A stretch of DNA of 64,000 bases from Methanobacterium_C sp963845285 (lineage in GTDB: Archaea > Methanobacteriota > Methanobacteria > Methanobacteriales > Methanobacteriaceae), in assembly GCA_963845285.1 (NCBI GenBank), contig CAWJRO010000011.1, positions 1-64,000 on the forward strand, in the 5' to 3' direction. Of this stretch, positions 28,929 through 37,251 are shown one piece after another; the first letter of the stretch is position 1, and each line of letters opens with the position of its first letter. The notes beneath the pieces are model-generated. The model saw nothing but the letters and a program-made list of their open reading frames with translations. It was not told the origin of the DNA and did no database searches. The position numbers and the translations under genes were made by a program.

Positions 28929-29085
28929 TATTTATAAAAAGAGAATTTGCTTCCTTATTCCACATATAAAAAGAGGATCTACTTCCTTATTCCACATATA
29001 AAAAGAGGATCTGCTTCCATCCCACATATAAAAAGAGGATATATTTCCATATTCTTTATATAAAAGAAGATTAACTCTTTTATTC
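28929..29085 (+). repeat. Five tandem ~32-bp repeats
   Basis: Units of 30-32 bp follow each other: consensus CACATATAAAAAGAGGATCT then ACTTCCTTATTC. Boundaries are roughly 28929, 28961, 28993, 29023 and 29055. The middle three are most alike; the first and last are diverged. Each carries ATATAAAAAGAGGAT, which resembles a TATA box followed by a purine tract. The array ends about 115 bp upstream of the M14-like gene. Spacers of a CRISPR array are absent: units abut. Confidence 0.85.
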
Positions 29086-29199
29086 AGTATACAAAACTTT
29101 GTAAATTAAGTTAATGAATCATTATCCTTTTGAAATGTATATATTCAAAGAAAAAAATTCCAATATAAAAAAATAAAGTTAAAAAAGAGAAGTGTTGAA

Positions 29200-30001
29200 A
29201 TGAAGCTCCTGAAAATTCTTGCAGTTATAGTAATAGTCATTATCGCCTCAGTTGTTGTTATACACTATTTTAATACAGGTAACTCAAATAATTCACCTGC
29301 AAATAATGTAACATACACCAAGACCCATTATGATAATGTGTATGGGAATTCAAGTGCAGATGTCTATAAATACACAAGTACAAAACCCGGTAAGAAATTT
29401 GCATTTATAATGGGGGTTCATCCTTATGAATGGGAGGCCCATAAAGCTTTTAATGATTCCATAAATCAATTTTCCTCTTCTCCTGACTTTAAAGGGGAGA
29501 TAGATGTTTACTGGGTTCATGTACCTCCTCAAGAGGGTGAACTGTACGTTGAGGGTAGAGATACTGGTGAGAGATCTGTTGGGGCCTTTGCAGTGCCTTT
29601 AATCATAAAAGAACATTATGATGCTGTTTTTGATATTCACAGTTCTATGGAGGGATACCCTTACAAAGGAGGTCCTAAATGGTACTTTTTAAAAGCTAAC
29701 ACCACTGGAAGTGAAAATTTGGCCCAAAACCTCTCAAAATCACTAAGCTGGGCACCAACACTTGAAGAAAAAAATTTTGACCAGAAGTATCAGGGATACG
29801 ACCCTTACTATGGGAGGGTTATGAATCCAATTGCAAATTCAGGAATCCCCACTGTTCTGTTAGAGTGGGGATGGTGCAAACCAGAAACTCTCTGGCAGGA
29901 ACAGAGAATAATAGATTCTGAATGCCACAGACCCTGGGGAATATGAGGATAAACTTCAAAAAGCAACTATGTTCCTGCAAAAATTGGAAACCCTAAATTA
30001 A
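29200..30001 (+). pseudogene. Membrane-anchored M14-like (zinc carboxypeptidase / deacylase fold) protein, frameshift near 29915
   Basis: The product has an N-terminal signal anchor (KILAVIVIVIIASVVVIHYF) and an extracellular domain with MGVHPYEWEAHKA (the HxxE metal site of M14/aspartoacylase-like enzymes), a central FDIHSSMEG (third ligand His) and VLLEWGW near the end. As written the frame stops at 29945 after SECHRPWGI, but the +1 frame continues naturally as LNATDPGEYEDKLQKATMF to a stop at 30001, aligning with the paralog at 51394. One extra base around 29905-29925 is the simplest reading. Likely acts on a cell-wall or surface amide. Substrate unknown. Confidence 0.65.
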
Positions 30002-30005
30002 ACCA

Positions 30006-30242
30006 TCATTTATCCTTTTTCTTATTTTTTCTTTCAAGCTGTATCACGTCTTCATAGGCATTTTTAAGAACTTTACCCTTAAAGTCCAGGCTTTCGGTAG
30101 TTTCCTTTTCTTTTAACTCTTCTTTTCGATCTTCAAGTTTTTTCATGGACTTCTCAAACATGATATTTTCATATTTAAGGTTTAATTCTTCCATTTTCTT
30201 ATCGACTCTTTTAATGTCTCCTTTCAAGTACTTGGATTTCAT
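30006..30242 (-). CDS. Small coiled-coil protein
   Basis: I do not recognise this 78-residue protein. It is almost wholly charged and helical, with heptad spacing of leucine and methionine (VDKKMEELNLKYENIMFEK), consistent with a coiled coil. It has no cysteines or membrane segment. It converges on the M14-like gene with a gap of only a few bases. The start ATG has no strong Shine-Dalgarno. Confidence 0.5.
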   Translation of the reverse strand: MKSKYLKGDIKRVDKKMEELNLKYENIMFEKSMKKLEDRKEELKEKETTESLDFKGKVLKNAYEDVIQLERKNKKKDK

Positions 30243-30401
30243 GGTTTTTGGCCCCTTTAATGATAAACATGAGTTTTCTAGTATCAGTTATATTTTTGGA
30301 TACTGATTCATAAAAATGTATTCAAAAAAAATTGTAGTTTTAATCTGTTTTTGTTTTTATAAGCCCATCAAAAAATTTCTCACATCTTTTCTTTAATACC
30401 C

Positions 30402-30418
30402 GAGGTTGTCTTATAATT
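30402..30418 (+). repeat. Solitary IS1182/MITE terminal repeat
   Basis: GAGGTTGTCTTATAATT matches the conserved MITE and IS1182 terminus (GAGGTTGTCTCATGATT) with two or three differences, but no second end or MITE interior follows. It probably marks an eroded element. It lies about 60 bp upstream of the PadR promoter dyad. Confidence 0.5.
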
Positions 30419-30472
30419 AAAATGTTCGCAACCCCCAACAACTTGACATCCCTGAATTTCCCATATTTTTAT

Positions 30473-30496
30473 ATACTATGTACGGCACAGTATAGT
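30473..30496 (+). promoter_or_regulatory. Imperfect dyad upstream of padR-fsr
   Basis: TACTATGTACGGCACAGTATAGT contains ACTAT and ATAGT arms around a GC-richer centre and overlaps a TATA-like TATATACTATG. It sits about 45 bp before the padR start, and PadR proteins usually repress their own operon from such ATAC/GTAT-rich dyads. This is a candidate autoregulatory operator. Confidence 0.5.
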
Positions 30497-30539
30497 GTAG
30501 GACATAACTGTTTATGTCACATTGTAATGGAGGTCAACA

Positions 30540-30884
30540 ATGGTTAACATCTTCGAACGATTCGAGACTGAAATGAAGCGGGGTGTGATACAGGTTGCTG
30601 TGATGTGCCTGCTGGAAAATGAGAGGTACGGGTACAACATCACCAAAAGCCTCAAGAGTGCCGGACTGAAAGTGGAGGAAGGCACATTATATCCTCTTTT
30701 GAGACGTCTTGAAAATGATAAGTTACTTTCAAGCCGCTGGGACACCAACGATTCAAGGCCCAGGAAATATTATATGATAACTGAATACGGTAAGCAGGTT
30801 CGAACAAGCTGGTTGAATTCCCTTAAATCCATCAACACAGCTGTAGAACAATTTGAAAATGATATTGATAAGGAGGATAACTGA
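30540..30884 (+). CDS. PadR-family transcriptional regulator
   Basis: The 114-residue protein has the PadR winged helix: MKRGVIQVAVMCLLENERYGYNI, then the recognition region LKVEEGTLYPLLRRLENDKL and the wing SRPRKYYMITEYGK, plus a short C-terminal helix. It starts after GGAGGTCAACA. Its stop codon is followed immediately by the start of the HAAS-Fsr frame, so the two are co-transcribed and probably translationally coupled. PadR regulators commonly pair with HAAS-domain proteins, which is what the next reading frame begins with. The signal sensed is not known; sulfite is an attractive guess from context. Confidence 0.9.
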   Translation: MVNIFERFETEMKRGVIQVAVMCLLENERYGYNITKSLKSAGLKVEEGTLYPLLRRLENDKLLSSRWDTNDSRPRKYYMITEYGKQVRTSWLNSLKSINTAVEQFENDIDKEDN

Positions 30885-32946
30885 ATGTACATCAACAATT
30901 ATATAAGCCAAGTAACAAAGGGCATGAGCCCAGATCAACACAAAGAAGTTGCTGAAGAACTTAAAACACATATTCTTGATAGTGCAGATGCTATTGCTGC
31001 TGAAAAAAATGTTGAAGTTGATGAAACCATTATCCGCGAGGCAATTTCCCTGTTGGGACCTGCAGAAAAAATGGCCAAGATGTATCCTAAGAAGAACTCA
31101 TGGAAACTCAACAGCATAGTCGACAGCGACATATGCGCCAAATGCGGGACCTGCACAGTTATCTGCCCCAACAACATCCTTTCTTTCGAAGGAAAACCAG
31201 AGCTGACAGAAGAATGCCTGAGAAATGGACACGGAATGTGTTTTGAAGTTTGTCCAAGGGTTTCATCCGGAAAATACCAGATAAAAATAAGGGAAAACTT
31301 CAAAGAAGATTATTACTATGGAAAAGGAAATCTAAAAGGACAGGACGGCGGAGCAGTAACAACCTTCCTGAAACACCTCCTCGACATCAACAAAATAGAC
31401 GGAGCCATAGTGGTTGGAGACGAGTACTGGAAACCAGTTTCCCTGATAGTTCAGGATGCAGAGGATTCTGCTTCAAACCTCCAAATCAAAGTACAGCATA
31501 TCAACACTTGAGGCCCTAAAAACAGCCGGAGAAATGGGGCTTGAAAAGGTTGCAGTGGTTGCCCTACCATGTCAGATAAACGGGCTTAGAAAACTCCAGT
31601 ACTTCCCGTACCTTGCAAAACACGAGGAAGAACTTGGAAAAAGCGGGAAACCAGCAAAACTCCCAAAAATTGAATATTTGATAGGACTTTTCTGCACAGA
31701 AAAATTCGACTACGGCAACATAGAGGAGATCCTCAAAGATAACAGCATAAACATCAAAGATGTCGAAAAATTCGACGTTAAAATGGGAAAACTCCTCGTC
31801 TATGTAAATGGAAAGGAAAAGAAGATAGATCTTAAAAAAATAGAACTCTGCTCAGGCTGTAAAATGTGCAGGGACTTCGATGCAGAACTGGCAGACGTCT
31901 CAATCGGCTCCACCGGAAGTCCAAACGGTTACTCAACCATCATAATAAGAACAGAAAAAGGGGAAGAGATTAAAAACGCTCTGGAACTTAAAGAAGGTGT
32001 GGATGTTGGAGCCGTGGAGAAACTTCGAAGTTTCAAACTAAGAAGGTTCAGAAGGGAACTTAAAAGAAGAAAAGAAAATGATGAGTTTGTATCGTTCTAC
32101 TGGGCTTCAGACTATGCTGGTGTTTCAAAAAGATCTGACGGTACGTACTTCATAAGAATCAGGGCAAAACCAGCAGGCTGGTACGATGTTGATGAGGTAA
32201 AAAAGGTTCTGAACATAGCAGAACGGTACAATGCAAGGATAAAACTCACAAACAGAGGCGCCTACGAAATTCATGACATCAGCGGTTTTGACGTTGAGGA
32301 TGTTGCACTTGAACTGAATGAAAAAGGCCTCACAACAGGTTCTGAAGGTCCCCTTGTCAGGGCCATACTCGCATGTCCAGGAAAGGAAAACTGCGGAAGC
32401 GGACTTATAGACACAACAAAAATATGCAATATCATCGAAGACAAATTTAAGGAAAAACCGACACCTTATAAATTCAAAATCGCCATCAGCGGATGTCCCA
32501 ACAAATGTATGAGGCCACAGATCCAGGAAATAGGAATAGTAGGCATAAAATTCCCCGAAACCAATGAAGATAAGTGCAACGGTTGTGGAAGGTGCTCAGA
32601 AGTCTGTAAAGTTGAGGCGATTAACATCAGAGGGGAAACATCCTACACAAACTACAACATCTGCATAGGCTGTGGAAAATGTCAGAAAGCCTGCCCACAC
32701 GAAGCAAGGGAAGTTAAAGAAGAAGGTTTCATGGTTTATATCGGAGGCAAAGGTGGAAGGGAAATTGTTGAAGGCGCGAGCATGAAACTGAAAAGTGTTG
32801 ACGAGATAACAGACTTAATAGACAGTGTCCTGACAGTTTACAACATATACGCTGATAAACCCCAGAGGGAGAGACTTGCAAGTACAATGAAAAGGATAGG
32901 TCAAACAAAATTCTTGGATGAAGTGAAAAAGGTTGTTGAGGGTTGA
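30885..32946 (+). pseudogene. fsr: F420-dependent sulfite reductase (Fsr) fused to an N-terminal HAAS-like domain; frameshift at 31467
   Basis: Residues 1-65 (YINNYISQVTKGMSPDQHKE to EAISLLGPAEKMAKMY) look like the cytosolic HAAS domain usually encoded next to PadR. From about residue 68 (SWKLNSIVDSDICAKCGTC) the chain is Fsr: a ferredoxin-like cluster plus F420H2-oxidising FrhB/FpoF-type half, then a siroheme sulfite reductase half with CPGKENCGSG and SGCPNKC and two more 4Fe-4S motifs (CNGCGRCSEVC, CIGCGKCQKAC). Fsr reduces sulfite to sulfide with F420H2, detoxifying sulfite that would block methyl-CoM reductase. One extra T at 31466-31467 (GATTCTG for GATCTG) shifts the frame. An ATG at 31080 could give plain Fsr without the HAAS part. 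Confidence 0.9.
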
Positions 32947-33025
32947 TTATAGGTTAGTTATCTTTTTATAACCCTTTTTTCTCGTCAATTATTTTCAATT
33001 ATTTTTACGAGTTTTAAGAAACATT

Positions 33026-33194
33026 TGTTTTACCAATATAACAGAAGCTCCTATAACAAGGTCCTGTTTTATTAATATAACAAAAAAACTTTAACTGTTT
33101 GTTTTATCAATATAACAGAAATCGATCTAACAAGGTTATGTTTTACCAGTATAACAGTAAATTTATTAATCTTATTTGTTATATTAATATAACA
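33026..33194 (+). promoter_or_regulatory. Array of five 18-bp palindromic operators
   Basis: Five copies of TGTTTTAyyAATATAACA lie at 33026, 33065, 33100, 33139 and 33177, each 18 bp, with starts 35-39 bp apart. The last is the perfect palindrome TGTTATATTAATATAACA and ends two bases before the ATG of the HEPN-like gene. Copies 1-2 and 3-4 form a 74-bp duplication that also repeats a CTAACAAGGT element between palindromes. The final copy supplies TATA-like sequence, so a repressor bound here would block the start of transcription. The transcript would be leaderless or nearly so. Confidence 0.8.
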
Positions 33195-33196
33195 GT

Positions 33197-33568
33197 ATGA
33201 GAATCGAAGGCCATTTACAGAAAATAAAAAGTTTAAATAGGACCATGTCCAAACTGGACAATTCAGAAGACCATGAAACAATTGTTGAACTTTGCATGCT
33301 TATATCTGCCCATTACATAAATGCAGCTTTACACGCCTCTGGAAAACTAAGGCCAGATAAAGACATTAAACACAATAGAATACCAGGCACCCTTAAAAGA
33401 GAGGAATACTTCGAAAAGCAGAGTAATGAATTAGCAGATCTATTTAGGGAAGTTGAAGAAATGAGGCCCAGTCAGGTTTATGGAATTGGTAAAAACGGCA
33501 ATACTGCCTACAGAGCCAAAGAAATACTTTCACATGTTAAAAAAATCTGCGAGGTGCATATCCTATGA
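33197..33568 (+). CDS. Small helical protein, HEPN-like partner of nucleotidyltransferase
   Basis: The 123-residue protein is nearly all helical, with an N-terminal helix pair (HLQKIKSLNRTMSKL, ETIVELCMLISAHYINAAL) and a C-terminal helix holding R-A-K-E-I-L-S-H, which fits the R-x(4-6)-H RNase motif of HEPN proteins. The stop overlaps the start of the next gene (ATGA), and that gene is a MNT-type nucleotidyltransferase, the usual HEPN partner. No Shine-Dalgarno is present; the ATG follows the operator array by two bases. The HEPN call rests on context, fold guess and the short motif. Confidence 0.55.
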   Translation: MRIEGHLQKIKSLNRTMSKLDNSEDHETIVELCMLISAHYINAALHASGKLRPDKDIKHNRIPGTLKREEYFEKQSNELADLFREVEEMRPSQVYGIGKNGNTAYRAKEILSHVKKICEVHIL

Positions 33569-34146
33569 TTGAAGAAGCTTTTAAGTTTACAGAACAAATT
33601 AAAAAGTTCAAAGGGATACTTTCCATCATATTGTTCGGTTCTGTTGCCCGTGGCGAAGAAACCCCCCAATCTGATATTGACCTCGCAATAATTTACTCAA
33701 AAAGGGACGTTGAAGTTGTCCATAAAATAAACTCCATGGCCCCAGAAAATTTTCAGATCCTTCATTTAACACTTCCAGAACTTTCAGAAGAGCCCACAAT
33801 AGCAGGGGCGCTCTCAGGTGAGGGTATATTGTTACATGGTAGTCCCGTAATTGTGAAGGCAGAAGAAATTGAACTCAAGTCTGGAATGTTGATATCTTAC
33901 AACACTTCTAAGATGGGGCAGAACCAAAGGAGCAAGCTGCAGAGAACTCTCTACGGTGGAATTTCAACCTACCGTAAGGGGGACAAAAAAAAGGTAAAAT
34001 ATTACCCGGGGCTTGTTGATAAAATAAAAGTCCAAAGGATAGGCAAAGGCGTACTGATGGTTGACAGGCACAATGCCTCTGAAATAACCAAAACACTCCA
34101 TATGTTCGGAGCCAAATGGAAAGAAGTGCCTGTTTGGAGTTATTAA
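33565..34146 (+). CDS. MNT-type nucleotidyltransferase domain protein
   Basis: The 193-residue protein has the minimal nucleotidyltransferase motif LFGSVARGEETPQSDIDLA at about residues 21-39 (GS followed by DxD), and a basic C-terminal domain of about 95 residues (GQNQRSKLQRTLYGG, HNASEITKTLHMFGAKW) that could bind nucleic acid. In HEPN/MNT toxin-antitoxin modules the MNT enzyme modifies (AMPylates) and silences the HEPN RNase. It overlaps the upstream HEPN-like gene by four bases. The extra C-terminal domain is longer than minimal MNT antitoxins, so it may also be the DNA binder for the palindromes. Confidence 0.78.
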   Translation: MIEEAFKFTEQIKKFKGILSIILFGSVARGEETPQSDIDLAIIYSKRDVEVVHKINSMAPENFQILHLTLPELSEEPTIAGALSGEGILLHGSPVIVKAEEIELKSGMLISYNTSKMGQNQRSKLQRTLYGGISTYRKGDKKKVKYYPGLVDKIKVQRIGKGVLMVDRHNASEITKTLHMFGAKWKEVPVWSY

Positions 34147-34265
34147 ATATCTTATGATTTTCTTCAATATTTATCATTCTGTTCAAAAATGTTTGAAATC
34201 CGATTTCCAGGTGATTCCCACAAAAAAATAGTAATTGTCCTAATCCAAAAAAAAGAGATATTAAT

Positions 34266-35135
34266 TCATGTCCCGATCTTCAAATTATCGTTTAAACTTT
34301 TAAGAAGTCTAATCGCAGAGTACGCTGCTAAAGCGCTTGTTTTTGGGTTTGTGGCACATGGCATGTTTTCTGTGATGGTTCTAAATTCTCCGAACTCTCC
34401 CACCACGTGAACTTCGTGCATATTGCAGTCAACTGTGGGGTCTGCTATTATTTTAACATCAACTTCCATTCCACAGGCCAAGCTTAAGGTTGCGGCAACG
34501 TTTATGTTCATTGGGAATTTTCGAACTGCATCTCCTGCTTTTCCCTCATAAAGGATCTTTTCTTTATCCGTTGAAATTCCAAGGGATCTTGGAGGTTTTC
34601 TTGTTACAAGGCTTGCGCTTTGTATTTTCCCTATGGATGCTGCTTTGATACCGTCAATACCTACAATTGCTCCTGAAGGTGCGTATATCTTTGCATTGTT
34701 TTCTTTTGCAAGTTTATCCAATTGTTCCCGTAGTTCATTGTCCATGAGGGCTCCAACGCTCATAACAATCATATCCACACCTTTACTTATAATGGTTGGA
34801 ACAACTTTCCTAACGGCCTGGGGCGATGCTGCCTCAATTACGAGGTCCACTTTATCCAGCATGTCTTCTATACTCAATAAAACAGTTCCATCAACCTGTG
34901 ATGCCAGGTTTTCAGCCCTTTCAATATCTCTATCGTAAAAAAAATTTATATCGACGCCCAGCTTTCCTTCAGCTGCATAATTCGTGATTATGTTAGCTAT
35001 GGCACCGCACCCCAGGATCCCAACTACCTTAACACTCTGTTCATGATTATCAGCTAACTTTTCAGAGTTACATAAAGGAAAAGTCTTCTCACTTCTGTCT
35101 ACTTCCAAGAGTTCATGCACAACGGTTTTACTCAT
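34266..35135 (-). CDS. nadX: L-aspartate dehydrogenase NadX
   Basis: The product (about 289 residues) has an N-terminal Rossmann fold (VVGILGCGAIANII), the middle block EAASPQAVRKVVP, and the substrate-binding SGAIVGIDGIKAA and NMHEVHVVGEFG motifs of aspartate dehydrogenase. It oxidises aspartate to iminoaspartate with NAD(P), the first step of de novo NAD synthesis, feeding quinolinate synthase NadA. It carries about 35 extra residues before the Rossmann strand that other NadX proteins lack. The start used follows GGGTGTGTGGAAAG. Just upstream on the same strand is a remnant of nadA. Confidence 0.9.
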   Translation of the reverse strand: MSKTVVHELLEVDRSEKTFPLCNSEKLADNHEQSVKVVGILGCGAIANIITNYAAEGKLGVDINFFYDRDIERAENLASQVDGTVLLSIEDMLDKVDLVIEAASPQAVRKVVPTIISKGVDMIVMSVGALMDNELREQLDKLAKENNAKIYAPSGAIVGIDGIKAASIGKIQSASLVTRKPPRSLGISTDKEKILYEGKAGDAVRKFPMNINVAATLSLACGMEVDVKIIADPTVDCNMHEVHVVGEFGEFRTITENMPCATNPKTSALAAYSAIRLLKSLNDNLKIGT

Positions 35136-35155
35136 CTTTCCACACACCCATTCAT

Positions 35156-35245
35156 TTAATTTTTAGAAACCTCAACCATCCTTTTCAATGCCTGTTTTGC
35201 CCTGTTTGCTATTTTTTCATCAACCCTGAACCACGAATTCTTCAT
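35156..35245 (-). pseudogene. 3' remnant of quinolinate synthase gene nadA
   Basis: The 30 codons upstream of nadX read WFRVDEKIANRAKQALKRMV followed by EVSKN and a stop, which matches the C-terminal helix of archaeal NadA (…ALERMLEVS…). Nothing of the rest of NadA is found upstream: the next 250 bp are A/T-rich and then an IS5-like element begins. The likely history is a nadA-nadX operon whose nadA was deleted. A functional nadA must then lie elsewhere. The assignment rests on about 25 residues and the nadX context. Confidence 0.5.
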
Positions 35246-35495
35246 TTAAAAGACAATTTTTTTTTAACTGTGTACAAATTCATGTTCTCACAGATTGCCT
35301 CGTTTGAGCAGGAATAAATGTTTTATTTGGATTTACAGTTAATAATGTAACTTATTAAACTTTTGGAACAGATAAGCTCCAATAAATTGCTCTTGATCAA
35401 ATTTAAATCATTTTTTTCCTGATTTTTGGAAAAAATTAGTATAAAACCTTTGGTAATTAACTATATTCTCAACACTGTTAAAAATACTATCAACA

Positions 35496-36709
35496 GAGAA
35501 TTTCTATAAACCTTTTTGATTTTTTGGTTTTAATGTTTGTTGGTTGATGTTATTCTCTGTTTAGTAGGTGTATAATGAATTTACGATAGTTTTATATCTT
35601 ATTAAGAGTATAGGAATATTATGAAGTCGTTTGATGATTATCTCTTGAATAAGGAGTATGCTCGTGTGGAACGGTTGGGTGATAAGTTGGCTGAGGTTGA
35701 ACCTTTGATTGATTGGGAGGTTTTTCGGCCGATCATTCGGGAAATGTATGATAACCAAACAGAACGTGGTGGTAGACCTAACAATGATGAAGTAGTAATG
35801 GTTAAGATGTTGGTTTTACAATCATGGTACGGTTTATCTGATCCCGAACTTGAAAGGCAGGCTACGGACCGTATTTCTTTTAGGAAGTTTTTAGGATTTC
35901 CTGAAGTTATACCAGACCGTGCAACGGTCTGGTCTTTCAGAGAAAGATTGAGTCAAACAGGTAAAGACAAGGAAATATGGACGGAATTACAAAGACAAAT
36001 TGACAGTAAAGGTTTAAAGGTTAAAGAAGGTGTGATTCAGGATGCCACATTTATCACAGCTGATCCTGGTCATAAAAAGGTTGATGAACCACGTGGACCT
36101 AATGCTAAAACTCGACGCAGCAAAGATGGGACCTGGACTAAAAAAGGAAATAAATCCAGTTTTGGATACAAATTGCACACAAAAATGGATATGGAATATG
36201 AATTGATACGTGAATTAGAAACAACCACTGCTAAAGTACATGATAGTCAAATTGACTTATCTCAACCTGATGAAATCATGTATCGTGACCGCGGGTACTT
36301 TGGAGGACAATGCAAAGGCCACAATGCCACTATGAACCGAGCCACACGCGGCCATCCACTGAGAATACGTGATAAAATGCGAAATAAAAGAATATCATGC
36401 AAAAGATCACCAGGAGAACGGCCCTATGCAGTAATTAAAACCATATTCCACTCCGGCCACACAAAACTCACCACCATCTTCCGAAACCACACCCGAAACA
36501 TATTCAACTGCCTCAGCTACAACTTACTACAACTAAACACCCTAACCTATAAATCAGACGAACTAGCGAACGCTATCATCAAATAGTTACTAAAACATAC
36601 TAAAAACACTAAAAAAAAGACAAAAATAAATCAAAACCCAGAAAAACCCATTACAATAACAAGATAAACTAAAACCCAAAATAAAAAAACGAAGTAAATA
36701 GAAATTCTC
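35496..36709 (+). mobile_element. IS5-like insertion sequence, complete
   Basis: A 1214-bp element with 12-bp perfect terminal inverted repeats (GAGAATTTCTAT at 35496-35507 and its complement at 36698-36709), flanked by AACA at both ends (35492-35495 and 36710-36713), a likely four-base target duplication. A near-repeat, TTCTCAACACTGTTAAAAA at 35466 and TTCTCAACACTCTTAAAAA at 36705, suggests the target already contained a similar element end. The encoded transposase is intact. Neighbouring nadA and SDR genes are both truncated, so the element may have taken part in deletions. Confidence 0.85.
35621..36586 (+). CDS. IS5-family DDE transposase
   Basis: The 321-residue protein has the IS5 N-terminal region (EVVMVKMLVLQSWYGLSDPE, FRKFLGFPEVIPDRATVW), the first catalytic Asp in IQDATFITAD, the second in MYRDRGYFGG, and the Glu in GERPYAVIKTIFHSG close to the C-terminus, followed by a basic helix. 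No stop or shift interrupts it, so it is probably active. The start ATG has a weak Shine-Dalgarno, common in IS elements. Confidence 0.92.
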   Translation: MKSFDDYLLNKEYARVERLGDKLAEVEPLIDWEVFRPIIREMYDNQTERGGRPNNDEVVMVKMLVLQSWYGLSDPELERQATDRISFRKFLGFPEVIPDRATVWSFRERLSQTGKDKEIWTELQRQIDSKGLKVKEGVIQDATFITADPGHKKVDEPRGPNAKTRRSKDGTWTKKGNKSSFGYKLHTKMDMEYELIRELETTTAKVHDSQIDLSQPDEIMYRDRGYFGGQCKGHNATMNRATRGHPLRIRDKMRNKRISCKRSPGERPYAVIKTIFHSGHTKLTTIFRNHTRNIFNCLSYNLLQLNTLTYKSDELANAIIK

Positions 36710-36803
36710 AACACTCTTAAAAAAAATCAGGGCATCATGAGGTGATATTGAGCGAAGATAATTTAGATGCCCGTGTGCTGTTTAATTAATAAAGTTCAAC
36801 CTA

Positions 36804-37172
36804 TTAAATTCCTGAATAACCTCCTTTAATGGCTCCTGTCAAATCAACGTTGAGATTTACTTCCCAAATACCTTCTCCCATATCAGCAACAGGAGATATT
36901 ACTTCTGCTATTCCTACAGTGTTAATGATTATGTCCAATTTCCCAAACTCATTTAAAGCAGTATTAATGGCATTCGGGACATCTTTTTCATTTTCTTCGA
37001 CAGCTATGGCTTTTCCACCATCAGTTTTTATCTGATTGATAAGATCTTCCAATGTTTCTTTTCTCCTTGCAACAACAATAGATGCACCTTCTTTTGCAAG
37101 AAGTTTAGCAATTTCATTTCCTATCCCTGAACTTCCATCAGTAACAATTGCAACCTTGTTTTCCAACTTCAT
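36804..37172 (-). pseudogene. C-terminally truncated short-chain dehydrogenase
   Basis: The 122 residues cover the N-terminal half of a classical SDR: a Rossmann start KVAIVTDGSSGIGNEIAKLL (the glycine-rich loop has D in place of the usual G), and INTVGIAE in place of NNAG. The chain stops at VDLTGAIKGGYSGI, before the catalytic Ser and YxxxK, so it cannot be an active SDR. It lies 94 bp from the IS5-like element, in the same direction as npdG and the alcohol dehydrogenase, and was probably the last gene of that operon before truncation. Confidence 0.7.
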
Positions 37173-37251
37173 TTTATTAACCCCTACCCTATTTTTGTGA
37201 AATAAGTGGATTTGAAGTCAATATTCCATTAGAGACATTTCAGAGCTTTTT

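Noticed and set aside
28929..29085. CRISPR-like array
   Set aside because: The ~32-bp units abut with no unique spacers.
33026..33194. CRISPR-like array
   Set aside because: Units are only 18 bp and palindromic, the intervals are themselves partly repeated (74-bp duplication), and no cas gene is near.
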